The notes below the pieces were generated by a model. The model saw only the letters and a list, made by a program, of their open reading frames with translations. It was not told the DNA's origin and ran no database searches. Below are positions 1-5,506 of a stretch of DNA of 10,713 bases, piece after piece; position 1 is the stretch's first letter, and each line of letters starts with the position of its first letter. This stretch comes from Bacillota bacterium. Its GTDB lineage: Bacteria; Bacillota; Clostridia; Acetivibrionales; DSM-1351. Location: the NCBI GenBank assembly GCA_023395575.1, contig JAEWZA010000208.1, forward strand, positions 1 to 10,713, in the 5' to 3' direction. Position numbers and translations under genes: made by a program.

Positions 1-44
1 GGCTTACAGGTACTCCCGTACTAACTTATCTAAATGGATTGCTC
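1..44. repeat. Partial copy of a GTACTCCCGTAC-type intergenic repeat
   Basis: Positions 10-44 match 4869-4903 at 33 of 35 bases, differing only at the bases corresponding to 22 and 41. Both copies start with the stem-forming motif GTACTCCCGTAC and end in GGATT(A/G)CTC, after which the sequences diverge. The 21 bases at the window start also resemble 5191-5211 (about 18 of 21 identical). The copy is probably the end of a longer palindromic unit lying upstream of the window. No open reading frame is associated with it. Confidence 0.7.
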
Positions 45-74
45 CATAGAATAATTAATTAATTTTGATGGAAA

Positions 75-80
75 TATAAT
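75..80 (+). promoter_or_regulatory. Candidate -10 element for the HD-domain gene
   Basis: A perfect TATAAT lies at 75-80, with no convincing -35 hexamer 16-18 bp upstream (the region around 52-57 reads TAATTA). If used, transcription would start near 87 and the mRNA leader would be about 58 nt, carrying the Shine-Dalgarno sequence at 95-101 close to its 5' end. In such AT-rich DNA a TATAAT can arise by chance. Confidence 0.3.
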
Positions 81-94
81 AGGGAGATTCAGTT

Positions 95-144
95 AAAGGA
101 GTGTTAAAGCAAGCTGGAAAACCAGAATAGCTTTATTAAATAAT
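95..144 (+). promoter_or_regulatory. Shine-Dalgarno sequence separated from the start codon by a hairpin
   Basis: AAAGGAG at 95-101 is the only good ribosome binding site before the HD gene, but it lies 43 nt from the ATG at 145. Between them is a stem-loop: TAAAGC (105-110) pairs with GCTTTA (130-135), and CTGG (114-117) pairs with CCAG (122-125) around an AAAA loop. Folding would shorten the effective spacing to about 12 nt. No ATG, GTG or TTG lies in frame between the upstream stop codon at 94-96 and 145, so an earlier start does not explain the gap. Confidence 0.45.
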
Positions 145-750
145 ATGACAACAATTCAAGATATTTTTTTAGAAATAAATACTCATTTATTAGAAGACCA
201 ACAACCATCTGAATATTTTAATAATGTATCTAAAATTGCATTATTTGAAGAATATCCCTTCAATATGCTTAACAAATTAAAAAAAACAGAGCAGTCCCCA
301 AAGCACCATCCTGAAGGAAATGTATGGAATCATACTATGCTGGTTATTGACGAGGCAGCAAAGGTTAAGGATAGAAGTCAAGACAAAAAGGTATTTATGT
401 GGTCGGCATTACTGCATGACATTGGAAAGCCTGATACAACTATGATTCGAAAAGGCAGAATAACTTCATATGACCATGACAAGCTTGGAGCTGAGCTTGC
501 AGTAAAGTTTTTATCAGAGCTAACTGATGATGCAGTTTTTATAAAAAAAGTATCAACACTTGTACGCTGGCATATGCAGATACTTTTTGTTGTAAATAAC
601 TTACCCTTTGCGGATATAAAGGGGATGAAAAAAAGTATAGATATTAATGAAGTAGCACTGTTTGGTTTTTGTGACAGAATGGGAAGAACTCATGCCGAGC
701 GTGAAAAGGAAGAGGAAAATATTAAAAAATTCCTTGAAAAGTGTAAATAA
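145..750 (+). CDS. HD-domain phosphohydrolase, related to the HD domain of CCA-adding enzymes
   Basis: A 201-residue soluble protein of the metal-dependent HD superfamily, whose members hydrolyse phosphate esters of nucleotides or RNA ends. Visible motifs are HPEGNVWNH (55-63), the paired metal ligands H91-D92 in LLHDIGKP, H111 in SYDHD, H143 in RWHMQ and D177 in FCDRMGR. The HPEG.VW.H motif and the D.MGR ending resemble the C-terminal HD domain of bacterial multifunctional tRNA nucleotidyltransferases (Cca), but the nucleotidyltransferase part is missing, so this is a stand-alone domain. The start at 145 is the first possible in-frame start after the stop at 94-96. The gene appears monocistronic: a 453-bp gap with its own promoter precedes queD. 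The substrate cannot be predicted from sequence. Confidence 0.85.
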   Translation: MTTIQDIFLEINTHLLEDQQPSEYFNNVSKIALFEEYPFNMLNKLKKTEQSPKHHPEGNVWNHTMLVIDEAAKVKDRSQDKKVFMWSALLHDIGKPDTTMIRKGRITSYDHDKLGAELAVKFLSELTDDAVFIKKVSTLVRWHMQILFVVNNLPFADIKGMKKSIDINEVALFGFCDRMGRTHAEREKEEENIKKFLEKCK

Positions 751-755
751 TATTC

Positions 756-796
756 TTAATAACTCAGTTTTACAAGTTTGAAAGTTGAGTTATTAA
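756..796 (+). other. Strong AT-rich hairpin after the HD gene
   Basis: TTAATAACTCA (756-766) pairs perfectly with TGAGTTATTAA (786-796). The stem can extend inward through two G-U pairs and TTT/AAA at 769-771/781-783, giving about 16 pairs around a 9-nt loop. It starts 5 nt after the stop codon and probably forms the 3' end of the HD mRNA. It is not a canonical intrinsic terminator because no T-tract follows on either strand. It may act as a weak terminator or as protection against exonucleases. Confidence 0.45.
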
Positions 797-844
797 AGTC
801 TGAATAAATCAGCCTTTATCTTTATTTTTGTTATCAGCATAGTA

Positions 845-873
845 TTGTAAACAAATAAAAAAAATGATATAGT
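845..873 (+). promoter_or_regulatory. Predicted sigma-A promoter for the riboswitch-queDE-folE transcript
   Basis: TTGTAA (845-850) is separated by exactly 17 bp from TATAGT (868-873): four of six matches to the -35 consensus and five of six to the -10 consensus. Transcription would begin near 880, about 47 nt before the preQ1 aptamer, which is a sensible position for a riboswitch-controlled leader. An inverted repeat, ATTCAA/TTGAAT (874-879/887-892), overlaps the predicted start. Confidence 0.5.
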
Positions 874-926
874 ATTCAAGTAATTATTGAATGCAATATG
901 CTAATTAATCGATTTATAATTAAATA

Positions 927-965
927 AGACAGTTCGCGACTATCCTGTCTATAAACAAAACTATG
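927..965 (+). promoter_or_regulatory. preQ1-I riboswitch aptamer
   Basis: The sequence has the layout of class-I preQ1 aptamers. P1 is AGACAG (927-932) with CTGTCT (945-950). A 12-nt loop begins TTC and ends in C944, the position of the ligand-pairing cytosine. An A-rich tail ATAAACAAAACTATG (951-965) follows. By eye it parallels the known B. subtilis queC and T. tengcongensis preQ1 aptamers in loop length, loop start, tail and spacing. The P2 pseudoknot is weak here: candidate pairs are C937-G965 with G938-C961, or CGCG 935-938 with TGTG 964-967. The downstream genes make the preQ1 precursor, which supports the call. The expected role is feedback repression, with ligand binding favouring the terminator at 1032-1055. 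Confidence 0.75.
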
Positions 966-1031
966 TGTAATACAATTGTCTGATTTTAAATGGGACAGTT
1001 TATTTATTCGATATTAAAATCTGTTTATAGT

Positions 1032-1055
1032 AGAGCCGAGGGGTTCTTTTTTTTT
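1032..1055 (+). terminator. Intrinsic terminator in the queD leader, probable riboswitch expression platform
   Basis: AGAGCC (1032-1037) pairs with GGTTCT (1042-1047, one G-U pair) around a GAGG loop, followed by a run of nine T (1047-1055). This is a clear rho-independent terminator, placed 66 nt after the preQ1 aptamer and 148 nt before queD. A competing helix is possible: CTATAAACA (949-957) in the aptamer is perfectly complementary to TGTTTATAG (1022-1030). With a bulged T1031 and one mismatch it can reach the 5' arm of the terminator. This makes transcription attenuation the likeliest mechanism. Confidence 0.75.
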
Positions 1056-1203
1056 GAATTAGAAATTATTGCAAGTATTAGTTGGTACATGTCCAATTGA
1101 TGCATTTAGATTTGAGTGTAGACATAGTTCGAAATTTCTTATTTATTAGATTTGCTTAAAAAGCTGTACTTATTGAGAATTTATTATACTAGGAGAGGTT
1201 TTT

Positions 1204-1638
1204 ATGTATATAATAAGAGTTGAACACAGTTTTGACAGCGCTCATTTTTTATCAGGCTATAGTGGAAAATGTTCAAATATTCATGGACATCGTTGGAAGG
1301 TTGAAGTTGAGGTTTTTAATCAGGAGCTGGTTCAAGATGGTCAAAATAAAGGAATGGTTGTTGATTTTTCGCAATTAAAAAATGATCTTAAGGAAATATT
1401 AGATTATTATGATCATTCAATGATAATTGAAGCAGGATCCCTGAAGAAAAGTACGTTGGAATGTTTGTATGACGAGGGCTTTAGAATTATTGAGGTTGAA
1501 TTTAGGCCTACTGCTGAAAATTTTTCATGCTTCTTCTATAACAAAATGCTGAAGAAGGGCTATCAGGTTCGTCGTGTCACAGTTTATGAAACACCTACCA
1601 ACAGTGCTTCCTATGAAGGTAGTGGTGTCAACATATGA
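1204..1638 (+). CDS. queD: 6-carboxy-5,6,7,8-tetrahydropterin synthase (QueD)
   Basis: A 144-residue member of the 6-pyruvoyltetrahydropterin synthase family. QueD converts 7,8-dihydroneopterin triphosphate to 6-carboxytetrahydropterin, the second step of 7-deazaguanine (queuosine) synthesis. Visible zinc ligands are H14, H27 and H29 in SAHF and NIHGHRW. The catalytic Cys23 lies in GKCSNIHGH, D70-H71 form the Asp-His pair, and E129 in VYETP is the pterin-anchoring glutamate. PTAEN (102-106) is the usual family motif. The length is somewhat above the roughly 120 residues of the shortest homologues. A strong ribosome site AGGAGAGG (1191-1198) precedes the ATG by 5 nt. The last 4 nt overlap the start of queE (ATGA), so the two are translationally coupled. 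QueD is preferred over eukaryote-type PTPS because of the queE neighbour. Confidence 0.93.
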   Translation: MYIIRVEHSFDSAHFLSGYSGKCSNIHGHRWKVEVEVFNQELVQDGQNKGMVVDFSQLKNDLKEILDYYDHSMIIEAGSLKKSTLECLYDEGFRIIEVEFRPTAENFSCFFYNKMLKKGYQVRRVTVYETPTNSASYEGSGVNI

Positions 1639-2312
1639 AATATAAATTCAAGGTTGTTGAGAAGTTCGTAAGTATAAATGGAGAGGGAAATGCAGCAGGA
1701 CAATTAGCTGTTTTTATAAGGTTTGCAGGATGTAATCTTAAGTGCAGCTATTGTGATACAATGTGGGCAAATGATGTTAATAATGTAAGCTATGAGGAAA
1801 TGTCAGCAGAAGATGTTTCCCATTATATAAAAGAAACAGGTATAAGAAATGTTACTTTAACTGGTGGAGAACCTTTATTGCAAGAAGGGATTATTCAGTT
1901 ATTATCGCTGCTTGCTACTGACAATAACCTGCGAGTCGAGCTTGAGACAAACGGAACTATAGACTTGAACAGTTTTATTAAAATCAAACCCAATAGACCT
2001 ATATTTACAATGGACTATAAGTTGGGCAGTAGCAATATGGAGCATGAAATGAAAATAAGCAATTTTGAATTATTAAGTACACTAGATACTGTGAAATTTG
2101 TTGTTGGTGATGTCAGAGACCTTGAAACTGCTAAAAGTCTTATTTTCAAATATCATTTAACAGCTAAATGTTCAGTACATTTTAGTCCTGTTTTTGATAA
2201 AATAAATATGCAGACTATAGTAGAGTTTATGAAGCAAAATAAAATGAACGGAGTCAGATTACAGCCGCAGATTCACAAAATTATCTGGCATCCAAGTATG
2301 AGAGGGGTATAA
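1635..2312 (+). CDS. queE: 7-carboxy-7-deazaguanine synthase (QueE), radical SAM enzyme
   Basis: A 225-residue radical SAM protein that contracts 6-carboxytetrahydropterin to 7-carboxy-7-deazaguanine using S-adenosylmethionine and a 4Fe-4S cluster. The cluster motif CX3CX2C is C33-C37-C40 (GCNLKCSYCDTMW). SINGEG (13-18) is the substrate-site motif typical of QueE, TGGEP (76-80) binds SAM, and ETNGT (104-108) is also conserved. The C-terminus HKIIWHPSMRGV closely resembles the usual QueE ending. The start overlaps the queD stop by 4 nt. No gap, frameshift or missing key residue was seen. The organising activase-like QueE/NrdG confusion is unlikely, given the SINGEG motif and the queD and folE neighbours. 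Confidence 0.93.
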   Translation: MKYKFKVVEKFVSINGEGNAAGQLAVFIRFAGCNLKCSYCDTMWANDVNNVSYEEMSAEDVSHYIKETGIRNVTLTGGEPLLQEGIIQLLSLLATDNNLRVELETNGTIDLNSFIKIKPNRPIFTMDYKLGSSNMEHEMKISNFELLSTLDTVKFVVGDVRDLETAKSLIFKYHLTAKCSVHFSPVFDKINMQTIVEFMKQNKMNGVRLQPQIHKIIWHPSMRGV

Positions 2313-2319
2313 TATACTA

Positions 2320-2904
2320 ATGATAGATAGAGCAAAAATTGAAGAACATATTAGAGGTATATTGTTGGCAATTGGCGAAAACCCAAATAGAGAAGGGCTT
2401 GTTGATACACCTGCTCGTGTAGCTAAAATGTACGAAGAAATATTCGAGGGTATAGGATATACCAATAATGAAATTGCAGAAATGTTTAACAAGACCTTTG
2501 AAGAAGATTTTGCAATTCCTGAGGATAACAAAGAAATGGTTATTATGAAGGATATCGAGATATTTAGCTATTGCGAACACCATATGGCATTGATGTATAA
2601 TATGAAGGTTACTATTGCATACATCCCCAATAAGAAAATTATTGGACTTAGCAAAATTGCAAGAATTGCTGATATGGTATCAAAACGCTTACAGCTTCAA
2701 GAAAGAATAGGCTCTGATATAGCTGAAATAATGCAAAAGGTTACAGGCTCTGAGGATGTTGCAGTAATAATTGAGGGACAACATGCATGTATGTCTGCCA
2801 GAGGAATTAAAAATACTAAAGCAGTTACTGAAACAACTACTTTACGTGGAAAGTTTGAATCAGATGACAGTATAACCAGCAAATTGTTTATGATGTTGAA
2901 ATAG
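2320..2904 (+). CDS. folE: GTP cyclohydrolase I, type IA (FolE)
   Basis: A 194-residue zinc enzyme that converts GTP to 7,8-dihydroneopterin triphosphate, the common precursor of queuosine and folate. Zinc ligands are C85 and H88 in SYCEHH and C157 in GQHACMSARG. H87 and H155 are the nearby conserved histidines, and IGLSKIARI (108-116) and VTETTTLRGKF (169-179) are family motifs. Length is typical for the bacterial enzyme. The gene begins 7 nt after queE, and its ribosome site AGAGGGG (2301-2307) lies inside the queE 3' end, so it belongs to the queDE transcript and should come under the preQ1 riboswitch. Its product also feeds folP-folB-folK downstream. No terminator follows directly, so read-through into the folate genes is possible. 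Confidence 0.95.
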   Translation: MIDRAKIEEHIRGILLAIGENPNREGLVDTPARVAKMYEEIFEGIGYTNNEIAEMFNKTFEEDFAIPEDNKEMVIMKDIEIFSYCEHHMALMYNMKVTIAYIPNKKIIGLSKIARIADMVSKRLQLQERIGSDIAEIMQKVTGSEDVAVIIEGQHACMSARGIKNTKAVTETTTLRGKFESDDSITSKLFMMLK

Positions 2905-3035
2905 ATTGATTTGACTTTTCATTTGATTAGCTATTCCTACACTTGCAAATATCAAAGTACTGAGAACTTAAAAACTTAACGGTACATATTTAGAGATAAA
3001 TGAAGCTTATTGGAAGAGACAGATTGAGAAGTAAT

Positions 3036-3041
3036 TATAAT
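3036..3041 (+). promoter_or_regulatory. Candidate -10 element before folP
   Basis: The 203-bp gap between folE and folP contains a perfect TATAAT at 3036-3041. The best upstream partner, TTGGAA (3010-3015), is 20 bp away, which is too far for a good sigma-A promoter. If used, transcription would start near 3048, about 60 nt before folP. I saw no tetrahydrofolate riboswitch, clear terminator or strong hairpin in this gap. Whether folP-folB-folK is separate from queDE-folE therefore remains open. Confidence 0.28.
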
Positions 3042-3107
3042 TTCAGGGTTTTAGGGGTTATTTAGAAAAATTAATTGTAAAGGTAATATATGATAGGAGA
3101 AATATAA

Positions 3108-3956
3108 ATGGCAATAAAGCACAAGGGGTTTATTAATATAGGAAAAAGTGTTTGGGAATGGGGAAAGCGTACTTATACAATGGGTATTCTAAATGTTACA
3201 CCAGACTCATTTTCAGATGGAGGCAAATTCAATAATGAAAAGGCTGCATTAGCACAGGCAATTCGTATGATTGAAGAAGGTGCTGATATTATTGATGTAG
3301 GTGGTGAATCAACAAGACCTGGTAGTACAGAGGTTTCGGAGCAAGAAGAAATTGAACGTGTAGTTCCTATAATTCAATTGCTAAGTAAGGAACTGAATAT
3401 TCCAATATCTGTTGACACCTATAGGGCAAAAACAGCAGAAGCAGCTTTAAAAGAAGGTGCCCATCTAATTAATGACGTATGGGGCTTAAAATATGATGCT
3501 CAAATGGCATTAGTAGCAGCAAAATATAATGTACCTGTCTGCATCATGCACAATAGAACTACTGGAACAGATTATCAGAATCTTATTGAGGATATACTTT
3601 TCGAATTAACTCAAAGCATAGAGTTGGCACACAATGCAGGAATCAAGGACGAAAATATTATTATTGATCCTGGTATTGGATTTGCAAAAACCTTTGAACA
3701 AAATTTGGAGGTTATGAGGCAACTTGATGCATTTAAAAGACTAGGCTATCCAATTTTACTAGGGGCCTCTAGAAAATCCTTTATTGGTAAGGTTCTTGAT
3801 TTGGAGGTTGATGACAGATTGGAGGGCACACTTGCTATAACTGCTGCTGGAATTATCAAAGGTTGCGACATAGTGAGAGTGCATGATATTAAGGAAAATG
3901 TTCGTGTATCAAAAATTATAGATTGTTTAGAAAGGAAATCTAGTATTAATGGATAA
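3108..3956 (+). CDS. folP: Dihydropteroate synthase (FolP)
   Basis: A 282-residue TIM-barrel enzyme that joins 6-hydroxymethyl-7,8-dihydropterin pyrophosphate to p-aminobenzoate to give dihydropteroate; it is the sulfonamide target. Family motifs in order: MGILNVTPDSFSDGG (25-39), IDVGGESTRPGS (62-73), SVDTYRAKTA (101-110), INDVWG (121-126), IMHNR (146-150), IIDPGIGFAKT (185-195), LLGASRKSFIG (217-227) and VRVHD (256-260). All substrate-binding loops are present. AGGAGA (3095-3100) precedes the ATG by 7 nt. The stop codon lies inside folB (8-nt overlap), indicating translational coupling. No sign of truncation. Confidence 0.96.
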   Translation: MAIKHKGFINIGKSVWEWGKRTYTMGILNVTPDSFSDGGKFNNEKAALAQAIRMIEEGADIIDVGGESTRPGSTEVSEQEEIERVVPIIQLLSKELNIPISVDTYRAKTAEAALKEGAHLINDVWGLKYDAQMALVAAKYNVPVCIMHNRTTGTDYQNLIEDILFELTQSIELAHNAGIKDENIIIDPGIGFAKTFEQNLEVMRQLDAFKRLGYPILLGASRKSFIGKVLDLEVDDRLEGTLAITAAGIIKGCDIVRVHDIKENVRVSKIIDCLERKSSING

Positions 3957-4326
3957 AATAATTATTGAAGAGCTTGAGATATATGCTTATCATGGTGTTG
4001 CTAAAGAAGAAAAAACCTTGGGGCAAATGTTTGTTATTTCTATTGAGATTGGTGCTGATTTAGAAGAGGCTGCTAGAAGCGGTAACCTTAATGACACAAT
4101 AAATTACTCTACAGTTTGTAAAACAGCTACCGCTATTTTGCAGTCAGAAAGCTATGATTTAATTGAAACAGCTGCATATAAAATAATTGAAGGTATTTTT
4201 TGCAAATTTAAAAATGCTCAAACGGTAAAGGTTTTATTAAAAAAGCCTTGGGCACCAATGGGACAGCACCTAAAATATGCTGCAGTAAAGCTTGAGCGCA
4301 AACGAGGTGACAGAAATGACTGGTAA
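3949..4326 (+). CDS. folB: Dihydroneopterin aldolase (FolB)
   Basis: A 125-residue enzyme that cleaves 7,8-dihydroneopterin to 6-hydroxymethyl-7,8-dihydropterin and glycolaldehyde. The N-terminal motif YAYHGVAKEEKTLGQ (13-26 and following), the catalytic-site glutamate E21, Y53 in DTINYSTV and the lysine-rich VKVLLKKPWAP (93-103) line up with known aldolases; the catalytic lysine is K98 or K99. It starts within the end of folP, with AAAGGAAA (3931-3938) as ribosome site, and its last 11 nt overlap folK. The folP-folB-folK order is a common Gram-positive arrangement. Confidence 0.94.
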   Translation: MDKIIIEELEIYAYHGVAKEEKTLGQMFVISIEIGADLEEAARSGNLNDTINYSTVCKTATAILQSESYDLIETAAYKIIEGIFCKFKNAQTVKVLLKKPWAPMGQHLKYAAVKLERKRGDRNDW

Positions 4327-4777
4327 GATGGCCATCGCCTATATAGCTCTGGGTTCAAATATTGGTAATCGTGAAGAAAATTTAAATAACGCCATAGAAA
4401 TGTTAAGACAGAATGAGGGCGTTGAGGTGAAGCAAATCTCGTCATATATAAATACAGCTCCTGTTGGATTTACAGAACAGCCTGATTTTTTGAATGCAGT
4501 TGTGGAAGTCAAAACTTCTTTATGTCCTCATAAGCTCCTTGAGATATGCTCTGATATTGAGAAAAATCTGAAGAGGGAGAGGATTATCCATTGGGGGCCT
4601 CGTACTATTGATTTGGATATTTTGCTATATGATGATTTGGTTTTAAATGATGCTGATTTAATTATTCCACATCCAAGAATGCACGAGAGGGATTTTGTGC
4701 TGAAGCCTTTGAAAGAAATTGCACCAAAAGTCCTTCATCCAGTATTAAGAAAAAATATTGAAGACATATCATTTTAA
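4316..4777 (+). CDS. folK: 6-hydroxymethyl-7,8-dihydropterin pyrophosphokinase (FolK)
   Basis: A 153-residue kinase that transfers pyrophosphate from ATP to 6-hydroxymethyl-7,8-dihydropterin, making the FolP substrate. YIALGSNIGNREENL (9-23), the pterin-site region NTAPVGFTEQPDFLNAV (46-62) and the HPPK signature RERIIHWGPRTIDLDILLY (87-105), with magnesium ligands D99 and D101, are all visible, followed by IPHPRMHERDFVL (117-129). I chose ATG 4316 because GAGGTGA (4304-4310) lies 5 nt before it. A TTG at 4292 is in frame but has no ribosome site. ATG 4328 is a weaker alternative. The start overlaps folB by 11 nt. No terminator is obvious immediately after the stop. Confidence 0.95.
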   Translation: MTGKMAIAYIALGSNIGNREENLNNAIEMLRQNEGVEVKQISSYINTAPVGFTEQPDFLNAVVEVKTSLCPHKLLEICSDIEKNLKRERIIHWGPRTIDLDILLYDDLVLNDADLIIPHPRMHERDFVLKPLKEIAPKVLHPVLRKNIEDISF

Positions 4778-4865
4778 CTTTCTTCATACAAAGTGTCTGT
4801 TGCAAAACAAGAATTAATATATATCCAAAGTAAATTGCTTAAATGATACTCCGTGCAGTGATATA

Positions 4866-5075
4866 CTAGTACTCCCGTACAAACTTATCTAAATGGATTA
4901 CTCACAAGATATTTTTTGAATTAGTAGCGACTCATAATAGTTAATTATACCGTCGCTCACATTCAGCATCCATGCTTTATCGTTTCGTTGGCATACATCA
5001 ACTATTCTTCGCCTACAAATTCAAACAAATATCTTTAACCAAGTAAACCATTTATCTAAGTTGTACTCGCGTACC
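4866..5075. repeat. Large imperfect palindrome (about 210 bp) with GTAC-box ends
   Basis: The two halves are inverted copies of each other over about 105 bp, centred at 4970/4971 on AGCATCCATGCT. Matching pieces include GTACTCCCGTAC (4869-4880) against GTACTCGCGTAC (5063-5074), TAAATGGATTACT (4890-4902) against its inverted version at 5043-5055, and AATAGTTAATTATAC (4936-4950) against the complement of 4991-5005. Several small indels and mismatches indicate age. Transcribed, it would form a very long hairpin on either strand. It has no reading frame, and I saw no clear target-site duplication. It resembles a miniature inverted-repeat element, but I do not recognise the family. Confidence 0.7.
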
Positions 5076-5203
5076 AGTACAAGTAATAAGTAGTTATCTG
5101 CAAAACCAGTTTAAAATAAATTAGTACAATGAGCTTACTTAATGCGTTGTGCTAATTTTTTATGAACCTTGCTGGTAAATTTAAAGTACTGGATTACTGG
5201 TAC
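5071..5203. repeat. Second palindromic unit of the GTAC-box array
   Basis: GTACCAGTA (5071-5079) is perfectly inverted at TACTGGTAC (5195-5203), and the enclosed sequence continues the symmetry around 5137. AAATTAGTACAA (5118-5129) pairs with TTGTGCTAATTT (5147-5158), and GTTTAAAATAAA (5109-5120) matches the inverted 5156-5168 region. It shares its left border with the right end of the first palindrome, so the two hairpin units are fused end to end. Confidence 0.6.
5118..5161 (+). terminator. Possible weak intrinsic terminator inside the repeat array
   Basis: A 12-bp stem (5118-5129 with 5147-5158, one G-U pair) has a 17-nt loop and runs into six T (5156-5161). The stem is AT-rich and the loop is long, so efficiency is doubtful. 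It is the only terminator-like structure seen between folK and the next promoter, so it may end the folate transcript. Confidence 0.3.
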
Positions 5204-5384
5204 TCCCATACAAGTAAAACAATAAGTAGTTTACTTGCAAACGCATTTCAAAATAAACCAACATAACTAGTAAATTCATTTGAACAAATAAAACTTAATC
5301 TGGTAATTTTCTATTTAAAACATATAACTGAATATTATACTGGATAATGCAAAAATATAAGAATCTAATTTTTAATTTTTCCTA

Positions 5385-5413
5385 TTGACATGTATAGAAT
5401 TAAGCTGTATATT
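5385..5413 (+). promoter_or_regulatory. Predicted sigma-A promoter for the CoA-ligase/aminotransferase genes
   Basis: A perfect TTGACA (5385-5390) is followed after exactly 17 bp by TATATT (5408-5413), five of six matches to the -10 consensus. Transcription should start near 5420, giving a leader of roughly 87 nt before the ATG at 5507. This is the best promoter in the window. DNA between 5268 and 5384 shows nothing else of note. Confidence 0.7.
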
Positions 5414-5432
5414 TATATAAAGTAATTCTATA
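5393..5432. promoter_or_regulatory. Operator-like perfect inverted repeat across the promoter
   Basis: TATAGAATTA (5393-5402) and TAATTCTATA (5423-5432) are perfect 10-bp inverted copies. Their centres are 30 bp apart, close to three helical turns. The left half lies in the -35/-10 spacer and the right half at the predicted transcription start, so a bound dimer or tetramer would block RNA polymerase. The right half lies at or just after the predicted start, so this is more likely a DNA site than an RNA hairpin. The regulator is unknown, and the AT-rich sequence raises the chance of coincidence. Confidence 0.4.
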
Positions 5433-5506
5433 TAATTCACATAGAAATACTATGAAATAAATCATGTGGGTATCTTCTTTAGCATAGAAGAAAAAATGGG
5501 GGTATT

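Larger units (their letters stand above)
5063..5268. repeat. Pair of degenerate direct repeats of about 65 bp
   Basis: Positions 5063-5129 and 5200-5267 align as direct copies. Each starts with a GTAC box (GTACTCGCGTAC or GTACTCCCATAC), then carries TACAAGTAA, AATAAGTAGTT, CTTGCAAA or CTGCAAAA, and AAAATAAA, with several small indels. The offset is 137 bp. The repeat continues the array begun by the 4866-5075 palindrome, so GTAC boxes at 4869, 5063 and 5200 mark unit borders. Confidence 0.6.

Noticed and set aside
1032..1047. Group II intron domain V (GAGCC...GGTTC)
   Set aside because: The loop is only 4 nt, the full domain V length and bulge are missing, and nine T follow, so it is an intrinsic terminator.
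1152..1190. Promoter directly before queD (TTGCTT with TATACT)
   Set aside because: Spacing is far from 17 bp, and a start there would fall in the ribosome binding site.
2259..2531. Minus-strand open frames opposite queE/folE, and similar ones opposite folE, folB/folK, the CoA ligase, the aminotransferase, metN and metI
   Set aside because: All lie opposite strongly supported + strand genes, have no ribosome sites or family motifs, and look like antisense shadows of AT-rich coding sequence.
2905..3107. Tetrahydrofolate riboswitch before folP
   Set aside because: No long paired architecture or recognisable conserved core is present; the stretch is AT-rich with only a lone TATAAT.
4292..4315. 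Upstream TTG start for folK
   Set aside because: GAGGTGA at 4304-4310 is correctly placed for ATG 4316, and HPPK homology begins right after it.
4866..5268. CRISPR array
   Set aside because: The repeats are long, degenerate, palindromic and unevenly spaced at 194 and 137 bp, with no uniform spacers or cas genes.
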